From assembly GCA_947184155.2 (NCBI GenBank), contig CAMXCT020001994.1:1-64000 (forward strand): a stretch of DNA of 64,000 nt, given 5' to 3'. Of the stretch, positions 37,301 to 48,500 are shown piece by piece. Each line of letters opens with the position of its first letter. Within the stretch, counting starts at the first letter, position 1. The notes below the pieces were generated by a model, which was not told where the DNA came from, did not search any database, and was given only the letters and a program-made list of their open reading frames with translations. The stretch comes from Cladocopium goreaui (taxonomy: Eukaryota; Sar; Dinophyceae; Suessiales; Symbiodiniaceae). The position numbers were made by a program, and so were the translations under genes.

Positions 37301-40300
37301 AAGCCTTCGTCAGCTAGAGCGTTGCTTAAGCGAGAGTCAGAGCGTTGCTCGGATCGACCAGAGAAGGTAAGCGGTCAACCCGGCTTGTTTTGCAGGACAT
37401 GTCTACCCGGCATGTTTTGAGGGCATGTTTAGAAAAGCGCCGCCGGCAACGGCATGTCTACAGGCAGGGTGCAGGACCTTAGGTTAGCTAGAGCGTTGCT
37501 CAAGCGCGTATCAGAGCGTTGCTCAGATCAATCAGCGCGCAGCCGACGACTTGGTCCAGTTGAATGTCAAGACTTCTGTCTATGCGTCGCCCATGTGAAG
37601 AGCTCATTTTATATGGTACCTACCAAAAGAAAAAGCATGCGTACAGCGAACGCAGCCTCGGTGGAACCAGCCGGTAGGGAAGAAATGTCCCGAGTAGAAC
37701 GTTCGAAGCCTTCGTCAGCTAGAGCGTTGCTTAAGCGAGAGTCAGAGCGTTGCTCGGATCGACCAGAGAAGGTAAGCGGTCAACCCGGCTTGTTTTGCAG
37801 GACATGTCTAAAAGCGCACCGCAGGCAACGGAATGTCTACCGGCACGGTGCAGGAGCTTTGATCAGCTAGAGCGTTGCTCAAGCGCGTGTCAGAGGGTTG
37901 CTCAGAGCGACCAGAGAAGCCTATAGCGGTCAACCCGGCATGTTTTGAAGGGCATGTTTGGAGTCAGCTAGAGCGTTGCTCAAGCGAGTGGCAACGCGTT
38001 GCTCAGACCGGAGAAGGCGAACGGTCAGCCCGGCTTGTTTTGCACGACATGTTTGGCAGCGGATCGCTGGCACCGGCATGGTAACTGTTGCGAAAGTATG
38101 TCTCAGAGCGTTGCTCAGATCGACCAGAGAAGCCTAGCGGTCAACCCGGCATGTTTTGAAGGGCATGTTTGGAGTCAGGTAGAGCGTTGCTCAAGCGAGT
38201 GTCAACGCGTTGCTCAGACCGGAGAAGGCGAACGGTCAGCCCGGCTTGTCTTGCATGACACGTTTGGCAGCCAGAGCGTTGCTCAGACCGACCGGAGAAG
38301 GCTAGCGGTCAACCTGGCTGGTTTTGAAGGGCATGCTTAGAAGAGAACCGCTGGCAGCGGCATGTGCACAGGCAGGGTGCAGAGCTTTGGGCAGCAGTTT
38401 CGAACGTATTTCTCGTAGCCTTGCCGACTGAACGTTCAAAGGGCATGGTGCCCGTAGGCACCAGGGTTGTTTTTCCGTCACAACGAGGGAAGCGATGTGT
38501 ACCCTGCCTGCCTTGCCGGCAGATTACCTAGCGAACATGCCGCCTGAGAGCCGATCTGACCGCATACGCAGACAGGCAGTATCCGAATTGCAAACCGTAA
38601 TTAAGTTCCACATTTGTCCCAGCATAGTCCCACCATAATCCCGCGTGATAGTGAATTATAATCTCAGCACTAGCCGCCTACTTAAGCCCAATATTTGTCC
38701 CAGAATAGTCCCATCATAATCCTAGTCGAGTCGCCATAGTCAGCCGAAGATTTGGTCCAGTAGAATGCCAAGACGTATGTCTATACGTGGCCCATGTGAC
38801 GAGCTCATGACGGTACCTCCCAAACGCAGCCTCTGCGGAACCGGCCGGGAGGGAAGAAGTGTCCGGAGTAGCTCGTTTGAAGCCTTGGTCAGCTAGAGCG
38901 TTGCTCAAGCGAGAGTTGGAGCGTTGCTCAGCTCGACCAGAGACGGCCAACTGTCAACCCGGCTTGTTTGGAAGGGCATGTTTAGAGAAGCAACGTAGGC
39001 GATCCGATGTGGCATGGTTTCACAACGGCATGGCTAGTTTCGAGAACGGCATGTTTGAAGGCAGGGGGCGGTAGCTTTGGTCAGCTAGAGCGTTGCTCAA
39101 GCGAGTGTCAGAGCGTTGCTCAAAGCGACCACCGCGTTTGAAGCCTTGGTCAGCTAGAGCGTTGCGCCAGCGAGAGTCGGAGCGTTGCTCAGCTCGACCA
39201 GAGAAGGCCAACTGTCAACCCGGCTTGTTTGGAAGGGCATGTTTAGAGAAGCAACGTAGGCGATCCGATGTAGCATGGTTTCACAACGGCATGGCACGTT
39301 TCGAGAACGGCATGTTTAAAGGCAGGGGGCGGTAGCTTTGGTCAGCTAGAGCGTTGCTCAAGCGAGTGTCAGAGCATTGCTCAGAGCGACCACGGCGATG
39401 CGTCTGCCACGGCCTGTGTCCAGTGAACGCAGTGTCCTGCGTGGCATGTTTGAAGCCGTGGTCCGCCAGAGGGTTGGTTCAGCGAGTGTCAAAGCCTGGG
39501 TCGGACCAACGCAAGGAGGTCAGCAGTGAACCCAGCATGTTTCAAGGAGCAGGTCCGTGCAATGAATTCGGTAGCATGGGTCCGCTGCACGAGCCCAGTG
39601 TTAGACCAATATTGGTCCCAGCATATTCCCACTATAAGCCCATGACTATAAGCTTAGTATAATGTCAATCTGAAACCCAAGATTTAGTGCAGTAGAAGCT
39701 TCAGCTTTAGTTCAACCTGTACCCCATGATAATGGTACATGATAGTACCCACCCATATCCCCCCCACCGGCGGGGCGACGTGGACCGAGCCGGTGGCGAG
39801 GTGAGCCGGTGATAGTGAATTATAATCCCAGCACTACCCGACTTTAAACCCAATAGTTGTCCTACATAGTCCCATTATAATCCCCGTAAAAGCTCCATAG
39901 TAAGCCCAAGCATCCACCCAGCTATAGCAATCCCATCGGCGGGCGACGTGGGTCGAGCCGGTGGCCAGGTTATCGCGTGACAGTGAATTGTAATTAATCC
40001 CAGCACGAGCCTACCACGTAATTAAGTTCCATATTCGTCCCAGCATAGTCCCATCATAGTCCCGCGTGATAGTGAATTATAATCTCAGCACTAGCCGCCT
40101 ACTTAAGCCCAATGTTTGTCCCAGCATAGTCCCATCATAATCCTAGTCGAGTCGCCATAGTCAGCCGAAGATTTGGTCCATCAGAATGCCAAGACTTATG
40201 TCTATACGTCACCCATGTGACAAGCTCATTGCGGTACCTCCCGAAGGAAAAGGCATGCGTACAGCGACCGCAGCCTCAGTGGAACCAGCCGGTAGGGAAG

Positions 40301-41120
40301 AAATGTCGTGAGTAGCACGTTCGAAGCCTTGGTCAGGTAGAGCGTTGCTTACGCGAGAGTCAGAGCGTTGCGCAGATCGATCAGAGAAGGCAAGCGGTCA
40401 ACCCGGCATGTTTTGAAAGGCAACGGCATGTCTACCGGCACGGTGCAGGAGCTTTGGTCAGCTAGAGCGTTGCTCAAGCGCGTGTCGGAGCGGTGCTCCG
40501 ATCGACCAGAGAAGGCTAGCGGTCAACCCGGCATGTTTTGAAGCCAGAGCGTTGCTCAAGCGAGAGTTAGAGTGTTGCTCCGATTTACCAGAGGAGGTCA
40601 ACTGTCAACCCGGCTAGTTTGGAAGGGGCATGCATCGAGAAGCAACGTAGACGATCCGGTGTGGTAGGGTTTCACAACGGCATGGCAAGTTTCGAGAACG
40701 GCATGTTGAAAGGCAGGGGGTGGGAGCTTTGGTCAGCTGGAGCGTTGCTCCAGCGAGTGTCAGAGCGTTGCTCAGACCGACCAAGGTGAACGGTCAACCC
40801 GGCTTGGTTGGATCGGCATGTTTCGTTGGTATGTATTGCCTAGCCAGCACGGGAAGAAGCCTGTGTCCGGAGTAGCCGGTTTGAAGCCTTGATCAGCTAG
40901 AGCGTGGCTCAGGCGAGAGTCAAAGTTGCTCGAGCGCGCGTCCGAGCGTTGCTCAGACCGACCAAGGCAAGAGCAGTACGACGGCAAATGGACAACATGG
41001 CTACAGCAGTGCAAAGCAGCGTGGCCGACCGAAAGCGCGTCAACGGCCAGCCGTCAACCCGGCCTGTTTTGTGGGGCATGTTCGGGGGACTCGAGTGCGC
41101 GAGCTGGCTTGGTTTACGTC
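34400..41120. repeat. Dispersed hairpin-bearing repeat family
   Basis: The region is a mosaic of related segments. The core is AGCTAGAGCGTTGCTCAAGC, a spacer of about 8 bp, then AGAGCGTTGCTCAGA(T/C)CGACC and a GGTCAACCCGGC(T/A)TG(T)TTTG segment with GGCATGTTT. About 40 exact or near copies of the GAGCGTTGCTC core can be counted, usually in pairs 20-25 bp apart. A second family (CCAGCATAGTCCCA, CGTGATAGTGAATTATAATC) fills 35.9-36.6, 38.6-38.75 and 39.6-40.2 kb. A longer segment is shared by 34560-34790 and 38375-38600. Short open frames occur (for example 34690-35259) but are not shared in frame between copies. Confidence 0.85.
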
Positions 41121-41587
41121 GCACATTGATCGTGAACCACCGTTTAGCAACAAAACCTCAGTGAAACAAAGCCAACTAATGTCACTGACGTAGCTGGACA
41201 GATGGTCTGTGACCTAGATGGACAGTAAGTTGACACCGTGAACCTTGCCAGAATCTAGCCTGTAGCAAATGGAGCCGGGTCACGACCAGGGGGACAACCA
41301 CGCAACATGACGACCCGCCTGCAGGTCAGCCCAGTCAGTGAGAAACGCAAAGTAGTTGACGCATGACAAGGTAGCCGACAACGCAGAGCAAAAAAACGCA
41401 CAGCAACAAGAACCGTCAGTAGGTACATGTGCAGCATCGAGTAGACGAAAGTTGCCAGCAACCCGAAACGCGTAGATAGAGTTGACTAGCACATAGCACC
41501 CCTCGTATGCAATCAAAACCACCTTTGGTATCAGAGGCTGCAAGCAACACTGCACCGTAGAAACATTAGAAGCAACATATTAGATAA
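41121..41587. other. Unique spacer upstream of the Helitron-like element
   Basis: No gene supported. The region lies between the hairpin repeats and the first codons of the element; its 5' terminus is probably here or in the repeats but was not identified. Confidence 0.4.
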
Positions 41588-41701
41588 GGGCGCGCCCCCA
41601 GCCGGACGCGGTGTCGGTCGCCCGTGCCTGCCACGTCGTGCCGATGGCTTTTTGTCAGGACTCTCTGCCATGTACTGCTCTGGCTAGGATTGTGCCACTG
41701 C

Positions 41702-44700
41702 ATGCACGATGGCATGCTGCCGTTCTGTGAGACACTACAGTACGCAATTCTTGGTCACATGCTGTGCACCGTGTGGCCGACGGTGGTGGACGCTGCAGCC
41801 ACACGAATTGCCAGGGTGCTTACCAAGAGAGCGCGTGGCAGCAAGCGCTGCCGCCGGATCAAAGGCAGGCGGTACAGACCATGCCGTGGCAGACGGCGGC
41901 AACGTCGCAGGAAGAAGGCCTGGACTCGGTTGTGGCATTGGAGCCGGAAGCTCCGCAATCGACTCGCCCATGCGCTGCATGGTAACGGACCTGGGCCAAC
42001 CGATGCCAGTAGCAACAGTGGAGCTGCATCCGGCAGCAACAATGCAACGGAACAGCCTGAAGCAAGCTATACTGTAGAAGCACGTGCCCAAAGGTTGCGG
42101 AGAGTGCCGGTCGACATCCCCGGCGATGGGTGGTGTCTCCTTCATGCCGTGAGCTGGTACTTGGAACGGCACGAAAGCCACGAGCCAGAGTGGAGCGTGC
42201 GGAAAGCGGCGGACACATACGTGCAGGCATTGGAATTTCTAGTCCAGCAATTCGACGGCCCCAGTGCCGCGGACATTAACATTGCTTGCATGCCCGACCA
42301 GCCCGCCGAGCTGGAACTGCATCGCCGATTCTTGGAACGCCGGGGCATCCTCTTGCCTGATGAACTTCCGCAAGGGTTGCTCGTGCTTTGGAGCAAGCTG
42401 ACAGCAGTGTTGGAAATGCCGAACATGCTGGATAGCATCCATCATGGCACCAGCGTGGAGGTTTGGGCACTGACAAAGGCATTTGGCTTTGAAGTGCTTG
42501 TCTGGAGTACAGACGTGGATGCTAACTACTGGATTGCAACGATGGAGCGAGTCACTGACGCGGAAGCGATGCGGCTGGCTGAGCTGCACCCGCATGCCTT
42601 GCACCTGGTGCACCAACCCATGGGTCACACCGGACACTATAGCTTGCTGTGGGAAGATAGGCCACCCGCTTCGGTGTGGCAACCAACACCATGGTTGCAG
42701 ATATGGCACAGGGAGGGAGCACGAGCCTTGCAACAGCATTTGGGTATGATCCGCGTGCAACCTTCGCGGGTCGAGCCGGCAGAGCCACCCAACCAGCCGA
42801 ATGCGGCGCCTGCCACCGCAGAAGCGGCGGCCGAGCCGAGCAAGCCGATGGCATCCAACCAAGACCCGTGGCCCGCACCGGCCACGCCACCTTGCAGCAG
42901 CGGGTCCGAAGTGGGCTTTGCTGACACGGAAAGTGTCGTGTCGTGGAATTCACACCAATCCAGTGAAGGCTCTAGTGCCGCACCTAGCCTGGCGCTGGAA
43001 CCAGAGCGTGCATGGTGCACGCTGGAAGATCAACATTGGGAACAAATTCAGACCATCAGCCGACAGTTTCGTACCAAACCTTTGCTGCCACCATCCGTAC
43101 CACACGTTCCGGTAGAGTTAGCCGACAGCATGTCCGGCGTCCCGTATCCAGCCTGCCACTGTGCCTTTGAAGGTTGCACGTGGTGCAGCGACGCACAGCC
43201 GTGCGTGGACGCATTGCTCTTGAAAGATCGATGGATTGTGCAGGGGGTCACTTGGCACTGCAGCAGCGGAGCCTGCTGCAACGACACCGCTGCCTGTCTG
43301 TGGGCGCATTTGCACAGCCAGCATGCACTCGCCTTTCAGCACTGCCCCGGAGATCTTGTGAGTTCGTACATCGCAGCCTTGAAATGTGTCGAAGAGCAAT
43401 CGGTCCCGGCCGTTGGTTGGAGTGTGGATCGTCGCACTTTGCGACGCTTGCATGCTGAAAGACAAGAAGAGCAAGCCGTTGCTCTCATTTGTGCTTGCTG
43501 TGCCGCCGTCCTGCCCAGCGGACCGCGCAGCGACATAGGGTACTTGAGCGTGGAACAGATCTTCGAAACCTTGACACCCGAGAGCTTCCAACAGAATTGG
43601 GATTTGATGCAATATCGCACGTCCTATGGCTCCCATGCAGCCGTCCAAAGGCAACTCCACGGAGCCGAATGGCAGCGGACCTTGCCACAGACATTGTTCA
43701 ATGGGCAGTCCATCCTGTGCTGCCCGGAAGATCTCCGGTGCAGCGCCTGCCCTGCAAGTGGCATGCAGCTCTGCCGCCAGTGCGAGCTGCCACTGTGCCG
43801 AGCCTGTTGGAAACGAATGCGGCAAGGTGCATTTAGTGGCATTCCGTCAGCCCTCTGCAACGACAACTTTTATGGCTATCCGGCCGAGCTCCTCTACCAA
43901 CATCGGGTGCGGTGGATAGAGACGGCGGCTGCTTCGCCACTGTGGACTTCCATGGTGAGCTTTTACCTCGAAGCAGACCGCGGGCACGTCTTAGAGGAGC
44001 CGGTGCATCGAGCCGAGCACCGCCTGGCCATCCGCGGCAACATCAGTGCCGTGAGCTTGCCGTGGGAAGAGATCTACGGCCACTTCGCACAGATGACACC
44101 CCACGATCGCATTGCAACCTTGCCGCATGCGCTGCCTGCCTTGCGCGCAATGGTGAAAGTGACGGTGAAGGGCATGCGGCATGCTGAGCTCGTGGAGTGG
44201 GTAGCCGGCGCCCACCTTAGGCCTCATGTGGTTGTTGCCCTCTTAGATCACTTAGTCGATATACACCATCCCATGTTCGCAGCCTATGACGGCACGCCAG
44301 CCGAACTAAAGCAGCTGTTCCGATCCAAAGTGCAGCGGGAGTATGGCACAGAAGAAATTTGTCCAGTCACCGTCGAAGAGCAAGCCGACCTAGCCGGTGC
44401 AGCACCCACTCCACCTCAGACAAAAAATGCAACCCCAGAACCCGCAAACCTCCCACAGTTTGGCGGGGAAGCCTTCTTGGGCAACAGCCGACCTCAAGTT
44501 CTCAGCCCGGATTATACCAGCAGCCAGGCAGGTGACACGACGACCCAAGAAGTGACGCGCCTTGCGCAGGTCACCCCGAAGGTCACCATCCAGACGGGCA
44601 CCGAATTCTGGGACCAATGGCAAACTGAATACCTTGCCTGGGCCTTCCCCTTCAGCATCCCATCCCCTGTCGGTGGGCCGGACTTTCCAAACAAGGATCG

Positions 44701-45520
44701 GCCGCGACGCAAAGCCGAGGCAGCGGTGCTAGGGCCAGTCCCACACCTGCGCTCCTTAGCCCGGCGCGTCGAGTCTTCGCTGCGGAACTCGTGGGATCTA
44801 ATTTCAGGCCTACGTCGGTTGACGTTCAAATGGCATTCGGTTTGCCAAGCGCCGCTCTACCGCGCTTGGAGATCACAAACCAATGCCCTGCAAGCCACAC
44901 CGGCACATGAATGGGTGGAGGCGGCCAAAGCCTTGTACCACAAATTGCAAAAGGGCAAGTATTTGACCTCCGGCAAGACGCTGAAGCCAATCAACTACGA
45001 TGCCCGCAAGCTATGGTTTGCCGAAGGCCTCACTGCGCCCGAAGCTCAGCTGCTGCGCGACATCCGGCATACACAGATGACCTTGCCTGGAACAGTGGAG
45101 GTCCGGCGACGGATTGGCCGGTTTCTCTTTGGAGCACGGGTCGAACTCGGCGAACCCATCTTCATGACCCTATCTCCCACGACGCGGCACAATGCCTTGT
45201 GCTTGCGACTCTCGCGGTACCGACAGCACGACCCGGGTGCGGGACCGCTTTCTGGCAAGCACGTGCCACGCGTCTGGGAAGAAGCCGAGGTGATTGTGCC
45301 AGTCCCTGAGTACGAGACGCGCCGGCAAACATCCGTTCGAGATCCCTGGGCCGTCGACATAGCCTTCCAGTGCATGGTTCGTTTTGTGTTTGCGGAGCTT
45401 CTCGGTGTCCGCATGTGCTTCCGCTGTGCCCCAATTGCAGCTGTCGCGATGCCCTCGGACAGTCGACACACCCGATGGGAGGCATCCTGGGCCTGGTGCT
45501 TGGATTCTGCGGAGCCATAG
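41702..45520 (+). CDS. Helitron-like protein, N-terminal part: OTU protease, zinc clusters, start of Rep
   Basis: The first ATG is at 41702; the frame is open from 41588. Numbering from that ATG, an Arg/Lys-rich stretch at about 35-84 may be nuclear targeting or DNA binding. The OTU cysteine-protease motif is DIPGDGWCLLHAV with catalytic-type D142 and C145, and the matching histidine lies in HTGHYSLLW (H312). A Pro/Ala linker follows at about 350-440. Cys/His clusters at 475-535 and 590-705 (LRCSACPASGMQLCRQC, then LPLCRACW) look like zinc sites. The Helitron Rep N-terminal motif is PIFMTLSPTTRHNALCLRLS near 1152. The frame departs from the family at FRC just after 45427, where the sequence continues in another frame; the remaining 30 codons to TGA/TAG at 45520 are spurious. 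Confidence 0.85.
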   Translation: MHDGMLPFCETLQYAILGHMLCTVWPTVVDAAATRIARVLTKRARGSKRCRRIKGRRYRPCRGRRRQRRRKKAWTRLWHWSRKLRNRLAHALHGNGPGPTDASSNSGAASGSNNATEQPEASYTVEARAQRLRRVPVDIPGDGWCLLHAVSWYLERHESHEPEWSVRKAADTYVQALEFLVQQFDGPSAADINIACMPDQPAELELHRRFLERRGILLPDELPQGLLVLWSKLTAVLEMPNMLDSIHHGTSVEVWALTKAFGFEVLVWSTDVDANYWIATMERVTDAEAMRLAELHPHALHLVHQPMGHTGHYSLLWEDRPPASVWQPTPWLQIWHREGARALQQHLGMIRVQPSRVEPAEPPNQPNAAPATAEAAAEPSKPMASNQDPWPAPATPPCSSGSEVGFADTESVVSWNSHQSSEGSSAAPSLALEPERAWCTLEDQHWEQIQTISRQFRTKPLLPPSVPHVPVELADSMSGVPYPACHCAFEGCTWCSDAQPCVDALLLKDRWIVQGVTWHCSSGACCNDTAACLWAHLHSQHALAFQHCPGDLVSSYIAALKCVEEQSVPAVGWSVDRRTLRRLHAERQEEQAVALICACCAAVLPSGPRSDIGYLSVEQIFETLTPESFQQNWDLMQYRTSYGSHAAVQRQLHGAEWQRTLPQTLFNGQSILCCPEDLRCSACPASGMQLCRQCELPLCRACWKRMRQGAFSGIPSALCNDNFYGYPAELLYQHRVRWIETAAASPLWTSMVSFYLEADRGHVLEEPVHRAEHRLAIRGNISAVSLPWEEIYGHFAQMTPHDRIATLPHALPALRAMVKVTVKGMRHAELVEWVAGAHLRPHVVVALLDHLVDIHHPMFAAYDGTPAELKQLFRSKVQREYGTEEICPVTVEEQADLAGAAPTPPQTKNATPEPANLPQFGGEAFLGNSRPQVLSPDYTSSQAGDTTTQEVTRLAQVTPKVTIQTGTEFWDQWQTEYLAWAFPFSIPSPVGGPDFPNKDRPRRKAEAAVLGPVPHLRSLARRVESSLRNSWDLISGLRRLTFKWHSVCQAPLYRAWRSQTNALQATPAHEWVEAAKALYHKLQKGKYLTSGKTLKPINYDARKLWFAEGLTAPEAQLLRDIRHTQMTLPGTVEVRRRIGRFLFGARVELGEPIFMTLSPTTRHNALCLRLSRYRQHDPGAGPLSGKHVPRVWEEAEVIVPVPEYETRRQTSVRDPWAVDIAFQCMVRFVFAELLGVRMCFRCAPIAAVAMPSDSRHTRWEASWAWCLDSAEP

Positions 45521-48500
45521 AGTATCAAAAAAACAGCAACCCCCATTTTCATGCCAATGTATACGTCGCCACGGTGTGGCAACAGCCCCTGAAAAAATTA
45601 GCCCAAAAAATACAAGCTAAGGCCGTTACCTTGGAGGAACTGTTTCGGTACCAAGCCTGGCTGCACAATGAAAGCCACTTCAACCTCGAACAGCATGAAG
45701 CCCTCTTTCCAGCGTTGGAGAAACAGTGGATGCAAAACTTCCCTGGGACGGAGCATGACAAGTTATGCCTTTGGCCAGCTTTTGTTGCCGCAGACACCAC
45801 GCCTTCGCCGTGGCTGCCACGGGTCGCCGACGGCGGGCCGCTCCGCGTAGAGCGTTGCTCATCGCCGGCCCATGCCGCCGAATCGCCGAGCTCAGCTGCC
45901 CCGACTGCCGCAGCGAACCTACAGGCCCTGCAGACGGACGCCATTCGATACCGGCAACTCTACCAGACAGCAGTGCAAGTGAAGCTCTCACACCAGCAAC
46001 ACCATATGCACACGTGGGATGCCAAGCACAAGTGCCACGTGCCGCTGCCTGCTTGCCAAAAGAAGGACGCGCCAAACAAATGCAAGCATGGCTTTCCAAA
46101 AACCATCTGCGACGTGGCGCGCGTCGTGTGCCGGGGGAATGCTCGCAAATTTCGTCAGAGTACGGCTGGCAGACGAAATGCACTTGGCTGCGTCCTCAAT
46201 CCACGTGACAACCAATGGCTGTCGGGCACGATGCATGCATTTACCCTGATGTTCATGGGCAACAGCCATACCGGCATCAATTTCCGCATCCCACTATTGC
46301 CGGAAACGCATGACCCGGCATGCGAGCGGAACTGCTTGGAAACTAATACCTTGCAGCGCCTCCAACGGCTAATGCAGCATGCCGCGAAAAAAGCGACGCA
46401 ATACTTCACAGGATATTTGCAAAAACCCCAGCCATTGGGTCGGAAAGAGCTGCAACAAGCCGCCAAGCACCTGTCATATCTCGACATTACCCCTGCTAAA
46501 GGCGCGGAAGCCAAGCACTACCGGAAAGTGTTGCATCGAGTGTGCGGTGACTTGGAATTTCGCTGTTCCGTCCGCCCCCTGACGGAAGAAGTCATGTTAG
46601 CCGGTTTCTGGGACGGCGACGAACCCACGTCTGCCGAATGCATTCGCTCCTTTGCCGTCGTTCCCTTTGTCGGCAGTGCATGGGTCGCCCAGTACGACAA
46701 AGCAACAGAAGTGCGACATCGGGTCAAACCAAGCCACCACAGACAGGTCCAACTGGGAGCCAGCGAGCTGTATGGTTGGCGCGGCTCTGATCCACGGCTC
46801 AAATATCTAAGCCCCTGGGAATTTACTGCACTTTGGGATGTGCAACGTCTGCAGCCGCTTCAAAAACAACGCAGCGATCTCAGTGCCTGGCTCCCAGGAC
46901 GCGGCGAAGGCCCTGAGCCCGCTGATGGATGGCAATTTGGGCGAGATTTCACTTGGAAGACACCTCTCGGCCACAACTCCGAACATATTGTGCCCCTACC
47001 CCGCCGGGCCAACACGGCACCATATGCGGACCACTATTTCTGCCGCCGGGCGGTGCCACTGGTGCCATACCCAACGTCTTGCCCCTTACCGAAAGTAGAT
47101 ATGAGCAAAGACCAGCAAGCGCGCCTGCTGAACATCTATCTCCGCCCATGGACATTAGCCGGTGACGACGCCACGTTGCATGTGCCACATATTCAGGCCT
47201 TGGACATCCCCATCACTGATCGCCAAAAGAAGCCTTCCCATCGGTGTGTCGGAAAAACTTCGGTGGGGTACCGCAGTCACCACACGGCATGGAGAGATTA
47301 CATTCGCCACCACATCGTGTCTGCAAATGCCGCTCGCACCATCGCAAATTTCTTGGCTGCTGCAGAGTGTTCGCCGGACGACGTCGAGGAAGCAACCGTC
47401 GACGAAGCCAGGAAGCCGGACAGGGAAGTTGACACAAGCTGGGTTGACATGACGACCGTGCAACGCCTGACTGCCGGAGAAGGGTTCCAATACTCCAAGC
47501 GGTCGGCCCAGACCGTCCAGAGTCTTGTGCACGACTGGACAACACCGCAGACAAGCACGAGCAACCAAGGGCCGCGGCAGTTCTCGACCGGCCTGCCAGA
47601 CCCCGGCCCAGCACCAGCAACCGGGGCAGCTGGCGCAGATCCCTTCGCCCAACAAACGCAACCGCCACGCCCGGTGGCCACGAACTACGGAACCTTCAGG
47701 TTGGACGCGGCCCGGACGTGGTTGCAAGCTTTGAACCGGCCCGGGATGACGCCAGCCCCCAACCCACAACAAAAGCAAGTTCTTACAGCCGTTGTGGAAA
47801 GGTGCCACGCCGAAGCTGTCGAGGAAAGGGCTGACAAGCAGAATCGATCAGAACCATTTCGAGCAATCTTGCATGGGGTGCCGGGCGCAGGGAAATCCCA
47901 AACCTTGCACTGGCTTCGCACGTTTTTCGAAACGGTGTGTGATTGGCAGCACTTGCACGAGTTTGCCTTCGTAGCCCCGCAGAACACGCAAGCGGCCCTC
48001 ATAGATGGAATCACCATTCACTCCTTCGCGGATATCCGCGTGCAGGGCAAGAAGCAGAAAAAGGAAACGGCTTTTGGACCAGATCACTTCGTCAAGTACC
48101 AACACCTACGCTGGCTTATCATCGACGAATGCAGCACATCAGCCCTGGAAGTACTGGCCGTGTTAGAAAAACGCCTGCAAGAAGCGGTCCGTGCCAGGCA
48201 TTCGTGGAAATGCCGCACCACCGGCACGCCCCGGCCCTTTGCCGGCATCAACATTCTGCTGGCCGGCGATTGCTGGCAATTCCCTGCCGTGAAAGCCACG
48301 TCCATCTTCCATAACCCCTTCAAGCACGGACAAAGTGTTCAAGTAGCGAACCTCCAGAAAGTCGTGTGGACGCATGACAGACAGAACATCCAACACCTGT
48401 TCGAACTCACCCAAGAGCATCGTTGTGTCGATCCGTGGTTAAGTGCAATTCTCCATGCCGCCCGACATGGAGCTGTAACTCAAGAACAGTGGGCGTTTCT

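Noticed and set aside
41588..41700. GTG at 41624 as the start of the Helitron protein
   Set aside because: GTG starts are not expected in a nuclear gene; the first ATG is at 41702, or an upstream exon supplies the start.
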